Below are positions 18,201 to 26,587 of a stretch of DNA of 34,584 bases, one piece after another (positions within the stretch are counted from its first letter, which is position 1; each line of letters begins with the position of its first letter). This stretch comes from Myxococcales bacterium (GTDB lineage Bacteria > Myxococcota_A > UBA9042 > GCA-2863065), in NCBI GenBank assembly GCA_018780435.1, contig JADMJS010000334.1, forward strand, positions 1 to 34,584, read 5' to 3'. Both the position numbers and the translations under genes were made by a program. The notes under the pieces were generated by a model that saw nothing but the letters and a program-made list of their open reading frames with translations, was not told where the DNA came from and made no database searches.

Positions 18201-21200
18201 TATTCCACTGCGCCGGCACAGGAGAACCCGCAGAGCCCGCAATGGTTCGGACTCACGAGGAGCCCGGTCGCGTCGTCCTTGAAGACCTCATCGACGGCAC
18301 CGTCGCAGTCGTTGTCTTGCCCATCACAGGCTTCGAGCGTCGGGACCTGGGCGACGCAGCTCCAGCCTTGCGCGCCGGTGCAGGTCCAGCTGCCGCTACA
18401 GATGCCGGCCGGCGTTGACTTCTGGCAAGGCTCGACCGGCTGCGGAGCGTCCTCGTCCGCGATCCCGTCGCAGTCGTCGTCCTTGCCGTTGCAGACGTCC
18501 ATGGCGGGTTGCAGTGCTGTGCACGTCGACCACCCCTCTTCTCCGCAGGTCTCGACTCCGAAGCAGGTGCCGTACAGGTTCGTCGCCGAGCAGCTTCGAA
18601 CCGCGCCGAACTCGCCTTCACGGCAGGAGCAGTCGCCCGTCTGGGGGACACACTGCGAACCACCGGTCACTTGCTCTTCGCAGGCGTAGCCTTCCGGACA
18701 CGTCGTGCCGTGAAGCGAACCCGTGCTGCAATCTTGGCCACAGTACTTCACGTTGCCCTGGTCGAGACAACGGTCACCCGGCGCGCCACACCCCGCGTCA
18801 TTGGCGCACGGGACGCACAGGCTCGACTGAACCGCGACGCACGCGAAGCTGCCCAGGCGATAGAAGCCGGAATCACACGTGTCGACGACGCACCGAGCCG
18901 CGCCGTCGAGCTCGGCGCACGTAGCGGTCCCATTGGGGAAGAGGCCTTCGCAGTCGTTGCCGCACGCGCCGCAGTCGTTCAGGCCGAGGAAGAGCCCCGT
19001 CGCGACGTCGAGATAACCTTCGTCGGTCTGGCCGTCGCAGTCGTTATCAGCGAGGTCGCAGACCTCCTCCCCCGGCGTCCGGGCCGGGCACTGCCAGCCG
19101 AGCGCGCCCGCGCAGTAGGACGGCGCCGAGCACGTGCCGAACTCGTTTTGAACGGTACACACGGGATCCGGGTTCACGACCTGCTCGTCGAAGAGGCCGT
19201 CGCAGTCGTCGTCCTTGCCGTTACAAATCTCGACGACTGGCACCGGCGCCGAACAGCCGGACCACCCCGTTCCGGGGGCGCACGTCTCGAAGCCGCCACA
19301 GATCCCCACTTCGTTTTGCCGGAAGCAGGTGCGCGTCTTGCCAGCGTGTTGAGGAAGACAGGTGCAGTCACCGGAGGCGGGCTGACACGTGCCTGCCATG
19401 CAGGTGAACGCCTCCGGGCAATCGGTGTCGGCGGCGCAGCCTCCGAGACAGAACGCACCACTCGGGCCCGTCACGCACTGACCACCTTCGAGGCCGTCGC
19501 AGTGAGACGCCTCAGCGCAAGGCGAACACGTGAAACCGCCACCGACTGGGACGCAGAGCTGCGGCGCTTCGGCAGGGATGGTGTAGCCCGGTTCGCAACC
19601 CGTGGGAGTGCAGCGTGCCTTCTCATCGACCACGGCGCAGACCTCGTTCGTCGCGAACGCGACGGCGTCCCCGCAAGCGAGGTTGCACAGGCCGCAGTGC
19701 TCGTTCTGGTCGTAGCGGCCCGCCTCATCACGGAAGTCTTCGTCGACATTGCCGTCGCAGTCGTCATCCACTTGATTGCAGAGTTCGGCCGTCGGCGTCT
19801 GACCCGCGCAGGTCCAGCCCACTGTGCCACCGCAGACCCAGTTTCCAGGGCAAGCGCCGTCGGCGTTCTCGACCTTGCACGGCTCGACCGGCGGCGCCGC
19901 CAGCTCGTCGAAGAGCCCATTGCAGTCGTTGTCCGCACCGTCGCACGCTTCCGGCGCCGGGACGCGTGCGTCGCAACCGCTCCAGCCGAGGGTGCCGTCG
20001 CACACCTCGGTCCCGTAGCACGAGCCCGAGTCGTTCTGGTTCAAACACGTCCGAGCCGCGCCCTGCTGAGCGACGGTGCACGTGCAGTCGTGCGTGACGG
20101 GGAGGCACTGTGACTCGCCTTCGCCGGTCGCCTCACAGGCATAACCCTCCGGGCAGTCGGTGCCGTGAATGGAGCCCTCGCCGCAGTTCCGGCCACAGAA
20201 GCTGCCCGACGGGCCCTCGAGGCAGCGGTCCCCCGGCGTGGCGCAGTTGTCATCGGAGACACACGGCAGACACAAGCTGGACGCGACGGGGACGCACGCA
20301 GTCGGACTCGCGGGATAGAAGCCGGGATCGCAGGTGGCGACCTCACAGCGGGCGATCCCGTCCGAGACGACGCATGTGCCGTCGCCATTGGCGATGAGCG
20401 CGCCACACGACACGCCGCAGCCACCGCAGTGGTCTGCGCTCGCGTAGAGACCCCCAGCCTTGAAGTCCTCGTCGATCTCACCATCGCAATCGTTGTCGAC
20501 CGAATCGCAGACCTCGGGGACCGCCGCGGGCGCCGTACACGTGGACCACCCGGTCTCGCCGTCGCAGCGCTCGACGCCCTTGCAGGCGCCAAGGTCGTTC
20601 GTGTTGAAGCAAACTCGCTCCTCGTCGTCGTTGACCACGGAGCATTCGCAGTTTCCGGTCACCGGGATGCAGAAGCGCAGCCCCTCTCCGACGCCGGCCT
20701 CCGGCGACTCCGAGCAGGTGAACCCTTCGTCACACTCCGCGTCGGGTCCGCAACCGCGCACGCACGCCTTCTGCTCGTCGCCGAAGTCGAGGCATCGTCC
20801 CGAACCACACTGGACGTCTGAGATGCAGGGCGCGCACTGCGTCGTCTGCCGTGGGAGGCAAAGGAAGGTGAGGTCGCCGCCGACGCCAGCCACGCCGACA
20901 CACGTCCAGCCGGCGCGGCAGGACTGCAGGCACTCTTCTGTGCACACGGTGCCTTGCTCCGACGGGACGCACCAGCCGGATAGGCAGTCTTCGTTGCCAG
21001 CACATGGGCTACCGAACTCGCCAGGCACCACGTCGCCGGTGTCTTGCGGCGGACTCGACGTGTCGGTCGTTCCTGCGTCGCCCTGGACGTCAAAACCGGG
21101 CTTCGCGTCGTTGCTACTGGTGTCGGGTGTCCCCTCAGCCGCGGGTTCGGAGCACCCGAGAAGGAGAGCACCTGCCAGCCAGAAGGCCGAATTCACGTCT

Positions 21201-21220
21201 CTGAGCAGCCGGGTGGTCAT
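15221..21220 (-). CDS. Giant MopE-repeat lipoprotein with beta-helix and glycine-rich C-terminus (1999 aa)
   Basis: A lipoprotein (lipobox-like ALLLGC at residue 20, then a Thr/Ser/Asp-rich linker). Residues about 70-1480 contain ten copies of the MopE-type putative metal-binding motif, of form CNGxDDDCDGxxDE, each followed by Cys-rich pieces such as HCGxCGxxC and PCxSDxxC. Copies come in pairs, giving a higher-order period of about 720-737 bp (240-245 aa). From about 1487 a DUF1565-like start (FVTKSGDDLNPGTRKFPKRT) leads into a right-handed beta-helix, interrupted by glycine-rich loops (GGSGGKGG types) to the end. ATG 21220 is preferred; GTG 21244 is a weaker option. It diverges from the 1645-aa lipoprotein gene. 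MopE in methanotrophs binds copper; metal or calcium binding here is inference. A surface adhesion or matrix role is likely, without direct proof. Confidence 0.87.
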   Translation of the reverse strand: MTTRLLRDVNSAFWLAGALLLGCSEPAAEGTPDTSSNDAKPGFDVQGDAGTTDTSSPPQDTGDVVPGEFGSPCAGNEDCLSGWCVPSEQGTVCTEECLQSCRAGWTCVGVAGVGGDLTFLCLPRQTTQCAPCISDVQCGSGRCLDFGDEQKACVRGCGPDAECDEGFTCSESPEAGVGEGLRFCIPVTGNCECSVVNDDEERVCFNTNDLGACKGVERCDGETGWSTCTAPAAVPEVCDSVDNDCDGEIDEDFKAGGLYASADHCGGCGVSCGALIANGDGTCVVSDGIARCEVATCDPGFYPASPTACVPVASSLCLPCVSDDNCATPGDRCLEGPSGSFCGRNCGEGSIHGTDCPEGYACEATGEGESQCLPVTHDCTCTVAQQGAARTCLNQNDSGSCYGTEVCDGTLGWSGCDARVPAPEACDGADNDCNGLFDELAAPPVEPCKVENADGACPGNWVCGGTVGWTCAGQTPTAELCNQVDDDCDGNVDEDFRDEAGRYDQNEHCGLCNLACGDAVAFATNEVCAVVDEKARCTPTGCEPGYTIPAEAPQLCVPVGGGFTCSPCAEASHCDGLEGGQCVTGPSGAFCLGGCAADTDCPEAFTCMAGTCQPASGDCTCLPQHAGKTRTCFRQNEVGICGGFETCAPGTGWSGCSAPVPVVEICNGKDDDCDGLFDEQVVNPDPVCTVQNEFGTCSAPSYCAGALGWQCPARTPGEEVCDLADNDCDGQTDEGYLDVATGLFLGLNDCGACGNDCEGLFPNGTATCAELDGAARCVVDTCDSGFYRLGSFACVAVQSSLCVPCANDAGCGAPGDRCLDQGNVKYCGQDCSTGSLHGTTCPEGYACEEQVTGGSQCVPQTGDCSCREGEFGAVRSCSATNLYGTCFGVETCGEEGWSTCTALQPAMDVCNGKDDDCDGIADEDAPQPVEPCQKSTPAGICSGSWTCTGAQGWSCVAQVPTLEACDGQDNDCDGAVDEVFKDDATGLLVSPNHCGLCGFSCAGAVEYATATSCSLVEGVPRCIATSCAPGYQLATDFGGICVSTFGATPCSPCGGDSHCAGLAGGQCTTIDGVKRCTSSCGTDADCTPGFACSAGRCLPTSNSCTCLPGDAGEIRTCVEQNASGVCFGSQTCAVLGWSECTATVPAAETCNGLDDNCDGLVDENVVPPGPECTVENDAGLCKAQWSCQGAGGWVCPAKTPALETCNGLDDDCEGGVDEDFRSASGAYVGLNHCGACGVSCDASIPNATAKCDESSGAVRCVVDQCDPGYYPAGPLTCLSDSIGLCDPCVSDSECIGSGARCLNIDEGTFCSNKCDSAGGCPSGYTCDTGIGGYCLPDTGSCTCDGSQSGIQRSCSVASPNGAGACLGLAKCGTQGWGDCKLPAESCNFLDDDCDGETDEGFADDQGSYVSDEACGGCGNDCTLLTFPGGAGSCNTFVEPPVCSLTCSGNCFDLNANPTDGCECCDPQPTDFPDPLGVDANCDGIDGEVNNSIFVTKSGDDLNPGTRKFPKRTIQAGIEAARTLGKRDVLVSTGVYSESVILRSAVAVYGGYSADYTRRDPRKQESAILSAPPTAAAPGGVNAIDLVGPGTAIFDGFTVFGANVKTPGQSSYAIYVRDSNASVRISNNVVVGGSGGKGGRGVDGIDGADGATGSAGLDALDLLVTYNVEEHFCSAANHSPGGVGGDGQCGAVATDGGAGGLRACPGFDGDVTRLPLAEEFGQSGMGPAGPTVVGGSAGRDVFHQAFQCLGFATFGPVEGLAGDDGPNGDSGQSGVGCDDLDGSVIAGQWVPSAGGNGGSGGAGSGGGGGGSGGGAFVHTSCTSKGFGADNLGGTGGGGGSGACGGTGGSSGTGGGGAFGIFIVYTTPAVTLPVIDGNQLIGGSGGDGGDGGNAGTGGAGGPGALGGKAGGDFDPPEPTYPAYEGGKGGNGGNGGNGGGGGGGCGGPSFGIYVAGGLGAPSWKLMNDFLQDGAGGSGGKGGFSLGQAGGSGSEGAAMPTNF
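15391..15453. repeat. GCC/GGC trinucleotide-rich tract
   Basis: A run of CCG/GCC-type triplets encodes the GGNGGNGGNGG-like glycine-rich loop of the large minus-strand lipoprotein. Such tracts can change length by slippage. The tract is in frame and coding, so it is not an independent element. Confidence 0.6.
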
Positions 21221-21249
21221 GGCCAAGATAACACCTCGAATCACGTCGG

Positions 21250-21265
21250 CGCGGGCTCTCCCGCG
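21250..21265. promoter_or_regulatory. Leader hairpin of the 1999-aa lipoprotein gene
   Basis: CGCGGG (21250-21255) and CCCGCG (21260-21265) form a perfect 6-bp stem with a CTCT loop, 29 bp upstream of the minus-strand ATG. It could act on translation or transcript stability. Confidence 0.3.
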
Positions 21266-21279
21266 TTGTTGCCAAGTTG

Positions 21280-21386
21280 GGCGCCCACGCCCAGGGGGTC
21301 AGCTTAGCGGGTGCTCCGGCTCTTGGGAACGTAGGCCATCGCAAAATCCGAAACATCGATTCGGGCGGAGACGAGGCGTGGGCGCC
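21280..21386. promoter_or_regulatory. Divergent control region with a perfect 12-bp inverted repeat
   Basis: GGCGCCCACGCC (21280-21291) and GGCGTGGGCGCC (21375-21386) are exact reverse complements separated by 83 bp. One arm lies 59 bp before the minus-strand lipoprotein start and the other 81 bp before the plus-strand lipoprotein start, so each gene sees the same box in the same orientation. The right arm directly abuts a possible -35 element. A shared regulator, perhaps looping the two sites, is inferred. Confidence 0.5.
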
Positions 21387-21416
21387 TTGACGTCGCTCAT
21401 CGCGCTCCTCTAGCTT
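21387..21416 (+). promoter_or_regulatory. Possible promoter of the 1645-aa lipoprotein gene
   Basis: TTGACG at 21387-21392 and TAGCTT at 21411-21416 are separated by 18 bp, a sigma70-like layout with a good -35 and a poor -10. Predicted transcription would start about 45 bases before the ATG. No experimental support. Confidence 0.3.
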
Positions 21417-21467
21417 GAAGCTGCGGACCGCGCGACCCCTCATCGCCGGGACGCCCCGAGGTGCAAC

Positions 21468-24400
21468 ATGCTGCAGTTCCAGTGTCTCGCCCGAGTAGGG
21501 ATCCAGGCCGCCCTGCTCATCGGCTTCGGCGTGTCCGGATGCGGAACCGACCCAACCTCGGCAGCGCCGGGGCTCAGCTTCGCCGATGTCGTCCTACCCG
21601 GCGGGGGAGGCGGGATTGTCGATACGACGACGCCGGGGGCCGGACAGGACATCGACAATACCGATACGTCCAGGACCGAACTGGGGGGCGACGAGGACAC
21701 GGGACCTGGCGATCCCGACGCACGAGAGACCTGCGGCAACGACGATGAGTGCGCGGCAGCGACCGGCGCGTGTCAGGTCGCACGGTGCGACGCCGGCACC
21801 TGCATCGTCGTGCCGAGAGCCGACGACGCGCCCTGCACCGACGACGACCCGTGCACCCTCGAAGACCGCTGCGCAGCGGGTCTCTGCAGCGCGGGTGCGG
21901 TCCTTCGGGTCTGCGACGACGGGAACCCGTGCACGGCGGACGAGTGTGAAGCGGGGACCGGATGCGTAGTGACGGCGGCGGCCGGGCCCTGCGACGATGG
22001 GCTCGCCTGTACCGCGTCCGATGCGTGTGCGGATGGCGAATGCAGGGGCGTCCTGACCTCGGCGTGCGACTGCCAGGCCGACCTCGATTGTCAGGACGAC
22101 GGCGACGCCTGCAACGGTAAGCCGACGTGTCAGGACGGCACGTGCACCATTGATTCAGCGACCGTCGTCACCTGCTCGGGAAGTGGCCCTTGCGGCACGT
22201 CGACGTGTGACCCCACCACCGGCACCTGCGTGTTGTCCCCCGCGCCCGATGGCGGGAGCTGCTCCGACGGCGACCCGTGCACGGTCGGAGACGCCTGCGT
22301 GGCCGGCACATGCGCCCCAGGTTCGAGCGGATGCGAGTGTTCGGCTGACGACGACTGCCTTTCCTACGACGACGGTGACGCCTGCAACGGAAAGCTCACC
22401 TGCCAAGCGGGCTCCTGTGCGCTGTCACCGGGTTCACTCGTCGCCTGCCCGACCGGTGGCGACTGCCTCACCTACTCCTGCGAGCCGGCGACGGGCGCGT
22501 GCGTACCCCTGCTCGACGTCGACGCCTGCGACGACGATGATCCGTGCACCCTCGACACCTGCGATCCCACCGGCGCTTGTAGCTACGCGGTCGCGACGGG
22601 CGCCTCGTGCGACGACGGTAACCCCTGTACCCAAGGCGACGTCTGCGAGGCCAGTGGTGCCGACATTTCGTGCGCCGGCCAGGCGACGGCGTGTTCGACC
22701 GACGACCCATGCCTCTCGGCGACATGCAATCCGAGCACCGGAACGTGCGACCTCGCGCCGGTCGCGGGCGACTGCGACGATGGGAATCCCTGTACGTCGG
22801 ACGACCAGTGTAATGCGGGCTCGTGTGGCGGAGGACCGAACACGTGCGAGTGCGAGACCACGGCGGACTGCCAAGCTCAAGAGGACGGTGATCTTTGTAA
22901 CGGCGTGCTCGAGTGCGTCGCCGGCAAGTGCGAAGTCGACCCCATGAGCGTCGTCGACTGCCCGGCGCCGATGGGGGCCTGCCTCACCGCGATCTGCAAT
23001 CCGGGCACCGGCGCGTGCGAGACGAAGACGTTGCCAGCCGGGACGGCGTGCAGCGACGATGACGCGTGTACCCAAGGCGACGTGTGCGGCAAAACCGGCT
23101 GTGTTGGCGCCCCGATTGTGTGCGACGACGACAACGTGTGCACGGACGACACGTGCGACGCGACGCTGGGCTGCGTCATCATGCCGAACGAGGCGCCTTG
23201 TGACGACGCGAACGTCTGCACGGCGGGTGACACGTGCAACGGCACGGTGTGCACGTCCGGCGCCACCGTGTGCGCGTGCCAGTCGACCGCGGACTGCGCG
23301 CTCTTCGAAGACCAGGACGCGTGCAACGGCACCCTGGTGTGCGCTGGCGGTGCCTGCATCATCGACCCCACGACCGTCGTCGTGTGTGACACCTCGGGCG
23401 ACACGGCTTGCCTCGCGACACGCTGCGTCGCTGCGAGTGGGCAATGCGAGCCCGTGGCCAGCCCCGACCTGTCGCCATGCGACGCGCCGGGGTGCTCGGT
23501 CGGGGATCAATGCCAATCCGGCGTATGCAAGGCCGGCCCAACGAGCACCTGCGACGACCAGAACCCCTGCACCACCGACAGTTGCGGCAGCGATGGCGAG
23601 TGCGATCACACGCCGGAGACCGGCGCGGCATGCGACGATTTCGACGCGTGCACGAGCACTGACGCGTGTGTCCAAGGAATCTGCACGGGCGTTGGAGCGT
23701 GCGAGTGCGCGGACGACACGGACTGCCTCGCGGCCGAAGACGGTGACCTGTGCAACGGGACGCTGGCCTGCGTCGCGGGCCATTGTGAAGTGGACTCGAC
23801 GACGGTGAAGACCTGTCCAGCGACAGGGACTCCTTGCGTGGTCGCGAGCTGCACGCCGGCGACGGGCGTGTGCGCCATCGCCCCCGCCCCATCCGGCACG
23901 GCGTGCGACGACGACGCGCCCTGCACGGTGCTCGACGTGTGCGGCGGCGATGGCTTCTGCGAGGGCACGGAGGTCGTCTGCGACGACAAGAATCCGTGCA
24001 CGACTGACGTCTGCGACCCGAACGGCCAGTGCGTTGCGACGCCATCGAGCGCGTCGTGCGACGACGGCAACCCGTGCACGACGGGCGACACTTGCGTGAT
24101 GAGTCAGTGCGCGCCGGGCAAAGACACGTGTGGCGAGTGCCAGTCGGACGCGGATTGCGCGGCGAAGGAGGACGGCGACCTCTGCAACGGGACCTTGGTC
24201 TGCGTCGAAGGGGCGTGCGTCGTCGCGCCGGAGAGCGTGGTCACTTGTCCCGCTGCCGACTCGTGCGTGAGCTACCCGTGCGAACCGAAGCAGGGGTCGT
24301 GTACCAAGGTGGCAGCGCCAAAGGGAGCCCCCTGCAGTGACGGCGACCTCTGCACCGACGCGGACATCTGTGACGGCCAGGGGGCGTGTAGCGGCGCGGC

Positions 24401-26405
24401 CCTAACCTGCAACGACGGTGACGACTGCACGTCGGACGCATGTGACTCGGCGGCCGGTTGCCAGCACGAGCCACTGACGGCCACGCCGTGCGACGACGGC
24501 AGCACCTGTACGGGGCCGGACCTGTGCTCGTCCGGGACCTGCAAGCCAGGGCCGAGCACGTGCGAGTGCATCGCCGACGCCGACTGCGCCGCTCAGGAAG
24601 ACGGCGACGCGTGCAACGGCACCCTCGTCTGCGAGAAGAACACGTGCATCGTCGATCCAGCGACGGTCGTAATCTGCTTGGCCGATACGGCACCCTGTAG
24701 CAATCCGGCGTGTAACCCAATGTCGGGGCTCTGCGAGGATGTCCCGGTCCAGGACGGGACGCCGTGTGACGACGGCTCCGCCTGCACGAAGCCCGATCAA
24801 TGCGTCTCGGGGGCGTGTACCGGTGCGACCATCTCGTGTGACGACCAGAACGTGTGCACGAGCGACGCCTGCGAACCCGCAACGGGCTGCGTGCGTTCAC
24901 CGCTCACCGGTCCGGCCTGTGACGACGGAAAAGCGTGTACGATCGGTGACACCTGCGCCAGTGGCCAGTGTGCGCCGGGCCCGATCTCGGCGAGCTGCTG
25001 CTCGTCGGACGCCTCATGCAATGACAACAACCCTTGCACCACAGATTCGTGCGGAGCCAACAGCACGTGCTCGTTCCTGCTGAAGCCAGGCTGTACGCCG
25101 TGTCCGAGCGTAGGGAGCTGCAACGACCAGAACGCGTGTACGACGGACTCCTGTACCTCCGGCGTGTGCGTCTTCGCGACGATCGACGGGTGTACGCCGT
25201 GCCTGTCGCCGATGCAGTGCGACGACGGAAACGCGTGCACTTTCGACGGTTGCGTCGCTGGCACGTGCGCCTACACGACGATCGATGGCTGTACTCCCTG
25301 CCAGTCCAATCTGGAATGCCAGGACAATGACCCGTGCACAACGGACTTCTGCGGCACGACCGGCGGTTGCGTGTTCGCTCCGGCGCCCTTCTGCAGCTTC
25401 TGCACCACGGACTCGAGCTGCAACGACAACGACGCATGCACGTCGGACGTGTGCAGCCCGTCGACGAACACCTGCGTCAACACGCCGATCGCGGGCTGCG
25501 CGACCTGCGGTAACGCAGCGGACTGCTGGGATGGCAACACCTGCACGAGCGACCGCTGTGCGGGGGGGACTTGCGTCAATGACGCCATCAGCGGATGCAA
25601 GCCGTGCCTCGCCAACTACGAGTGCGACGATCAAGAGAGCTGCACGGCCGACCTGTGCGTCGCGGGAGCCTGCGAGAACGTGGTGATGACGGGCTGTGAG
25701 ACCTGCGACACCGTCGCCGACTGTGACGACAGTAATGGGTGTACAACGGATACCTGTGAGAGTTCGGGCTGCCTGCACACAGCGGTCGCCGGGTGCAAGC
25801 CCTGCCTCGCCAACAGCCAGTGCAATGACCAGAACGCATGCACCCAGGACGTCTGCGACGTGACCAACTTCGTATGCACCAACCTCGTCCTCCCGGGCTG
25901 CCTCGCCTGCACGTCGACCGCGCAGTGCAACGATCAGAACCCGTGCACTGCCGATCAGTGCAACAACGGTCGGTGCCAATACGCCGGACAAGGCTGCAAT
26001 TGCGCGGCGGGTTCCATCTGCGACGACAAGAACCCGTGTACGAAGGACTCCTGCGGTGGCAGCGGAAAGTGCGTCTTCACTCAGGTCCCCAACTGCACTG
26101 CGTGTACCGGCAACGCGGCGTGCAACGATCTCAACGCCTGCACGGTCAACTACTGCAACGTGACGACGGGCGTGTGCGCCAACCCGGCCATCTCAGGCTG
26201 CGTCGCATGCTCGACCTCGGCGACGTGTAACGACGGCAACGTCTGCTCGTATGACAACTGCATCGACGGCCGGTGTGCGTACGGCCCCGTCCCGGGCTGC
26301 GGCTCGTGCACCAGCAACAGCCAGTGCAACGACCTCGACAGCTGTACCATCGACCAATGCCTCGCCGGCATCTGCTACAACCTCCCGGAACCGTTCTGTA
26401 ATTGA
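21468..26405 (+). CDS. Giant cysteine-rich lipoprotein with two scales of CTDC-like repeats (1645 aa)
   Basis: A lipoprotein with lipobox GVSGC at residue 25 and an acidic Gly/Asp/Thr linker to about residue 85. I count about 250 cysteines. The middle has seven modules marked by CxC-x4-DC-x7/8-CNGTLxC and ending in VVxC. Module starts near 23272, 23700, 24133 and 24560 give a period of about 430 bp (143 aa). From near 24996 the protein switches to 14 short tandem repeats of about 33 aa with spacing C-x2-C-x5-C-x5-C-x4-C-x4-C-x7 and a core like CNDQNACTTDSC. This resembles the CTDC repeats of slime-mould matrix proteins. The short-repeat spacing differs from that of the 1021-aa lipoprotein (C-x2-C instead of C-x4-C), so the two are paralogues that expanded separately. 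GAGGTG (21458-21463) precedes the ATG. The function is unknown; a long disulfide-stapled surface rod is inferred. Confidence 0.88.
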   Translation: MLQFQCLARVGIQAALLIGFGVSGCGTDPTSAAPGLSFADVVLPGGGGGIVDTTTPGAGQDIDNTDTSRTELGGDEDTGPGDPDARETCGNDDECAAATGACQVARCDAGTCIVVPRADDAPCTDDDPCTLEDRCAAGLCSAGAVLRVCDDGNPCTADECEAGTGCVVTAAAGPCDDGLACTASDACADGECRGVLTSACDCQADLDCQDDGDACNGKPTCQDGTCTIDSATVVTCSGSGPCGTSTCDPTTGTCVLSPAPDGGSCSDGDPCTVGDACVAGTCAPGSSGCECSADDDCLSYDDGDACNGKLTCQAGSCALSPGSLVACPTGGDCLTYSCEPATGACVPLLDVDACDDDDPCTLDTCDPTGACSYAVATGASCDDGNPCTQGDVCEASGADISCAGQATACSTDDPCLSATCNPSTGTCDLAPVAGDCDDGNPCTSDDQCNAGSCGGGPNTCECETTADCQAQEDGDLCNGVLECVAGKCEVDPMSVVDCPAPMGACLTAICNPGTGACETKTLPAGTACSDDDACTQGDVCGKTGCVGAPIVCDDDNVCTDDTCDATLGCVIMPNEAPCDDANVCTAGDTCNGTVCTSGATVCACQSTADCALFEDQDACNGTLVCAGGACIIDPTTVVVCDTSGDTACLATRCVAASGQCEPVASPDLSPCDAPGCSVGDQCQSGVCKAGPTSTCDDQNPCTTDSCGSDGECDHTPETGAACDDFDACTSTDACVQGICTGVGACECADDTDCLAAEDGDLCNGTLACVAGHCEVDSTTVKTCPATGTPCVVASCTPATGVCAIAPAPSGTACDDDAPCTVLDVCGGDGFCEGTEVVCDDKNPCTTDVCDPNGQCVATPSSASCDDGNPCTTGDTCVMSQCAPGKDTCGECQSDADCAAKEDGDLCNGTLVCVEGACVVAPESVVTCPAADSCVSYPCEPKQGSCTKVAAPKGAPCSDGDLCTDADICDGQGACSGAALTCNDGDDCTSDACDSAAGCQHEPLTATPCDDGSTCTGPDLCSSGTCKPGPSTCECIADADCAAQEDGDACNGTLVCEKNTCIVDPATVVICLADTAPCSNPACNPMSGLCEDVPVQDGTPCDDGSACTKPDQCVSGACTGATISCDDQNVCTSDACEPATGCVRSPLTGPACDDGKACTIGDTCASGQCAPGPISASCCSSDASCNDNNPCTTDSCGANSTCSFLLKPGCTPCPSVGSCNDQNACTTDSCTSGVCVFATIDGCTPCLSPMQCDDGNACTFDGCVAGTCAYTTIDGCTPCQSNLECQDNDPCTTDFCGTTGGCVFAPAPFCSFCTTDSSCNDNDACTSDVCSPSTNTCVNTPIAGCATCGNAADCWDGNTCTSDRCAGGTCVNDAISGCKPCLANYECDDQESCTADLCVAGACENVVMTGCETCDTVADCDDSNGCTTDTCESSGCLHTAVAGCKPCLANSQCNDQNACTQDVCDVTNFVCTNLVLPGCLACTSTAQCNDQNPCTADQCNNGRCQYAGQGCNCAAGSICDDKNPCTKDSCGGSGKCVFTQVPNCTACTGNAACNDLNACTVNYCNVTTGVCANPAISGCVACSTSATCNDGNVCSYDNCIDGRCAYGPVPGCGSCTSNSQCNDLDSCTIDQCLAGICYNLPEPFCN

Positions 26406-26587
26406 GAGGGTCGGGGGGAGGGCTCGGAGAGACCCTGGTTGAGTAGGTGGATGAAGAAATCGCTACACGCCACTCCCGCGCGCGTTCATCAGCCGGTATA
26501 AGGGGCCGCGCGAGCCCACGTGGTGGCGGCGACCGGTCGGCGCCGCCGCGGTAATGGGTTCTTCGACTCGAACAAGGACACGCCCCC

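Noticed and set aside
18509..20113. 534-codon plus-strand open frame antisense to the MopE-type lipoprotein gene
   Set aside because: Same reason: low-complexity composition mirroring the repeats of the real gene and no plausible start signal.
22434..23783. 449-codon minus-strand open frame antisense to the 1645-aa lipoprotein gene
   Set aside because: Arg/Ala/Val-rich shadow of the cysteine repeats on the other strand; no recognisable domain.
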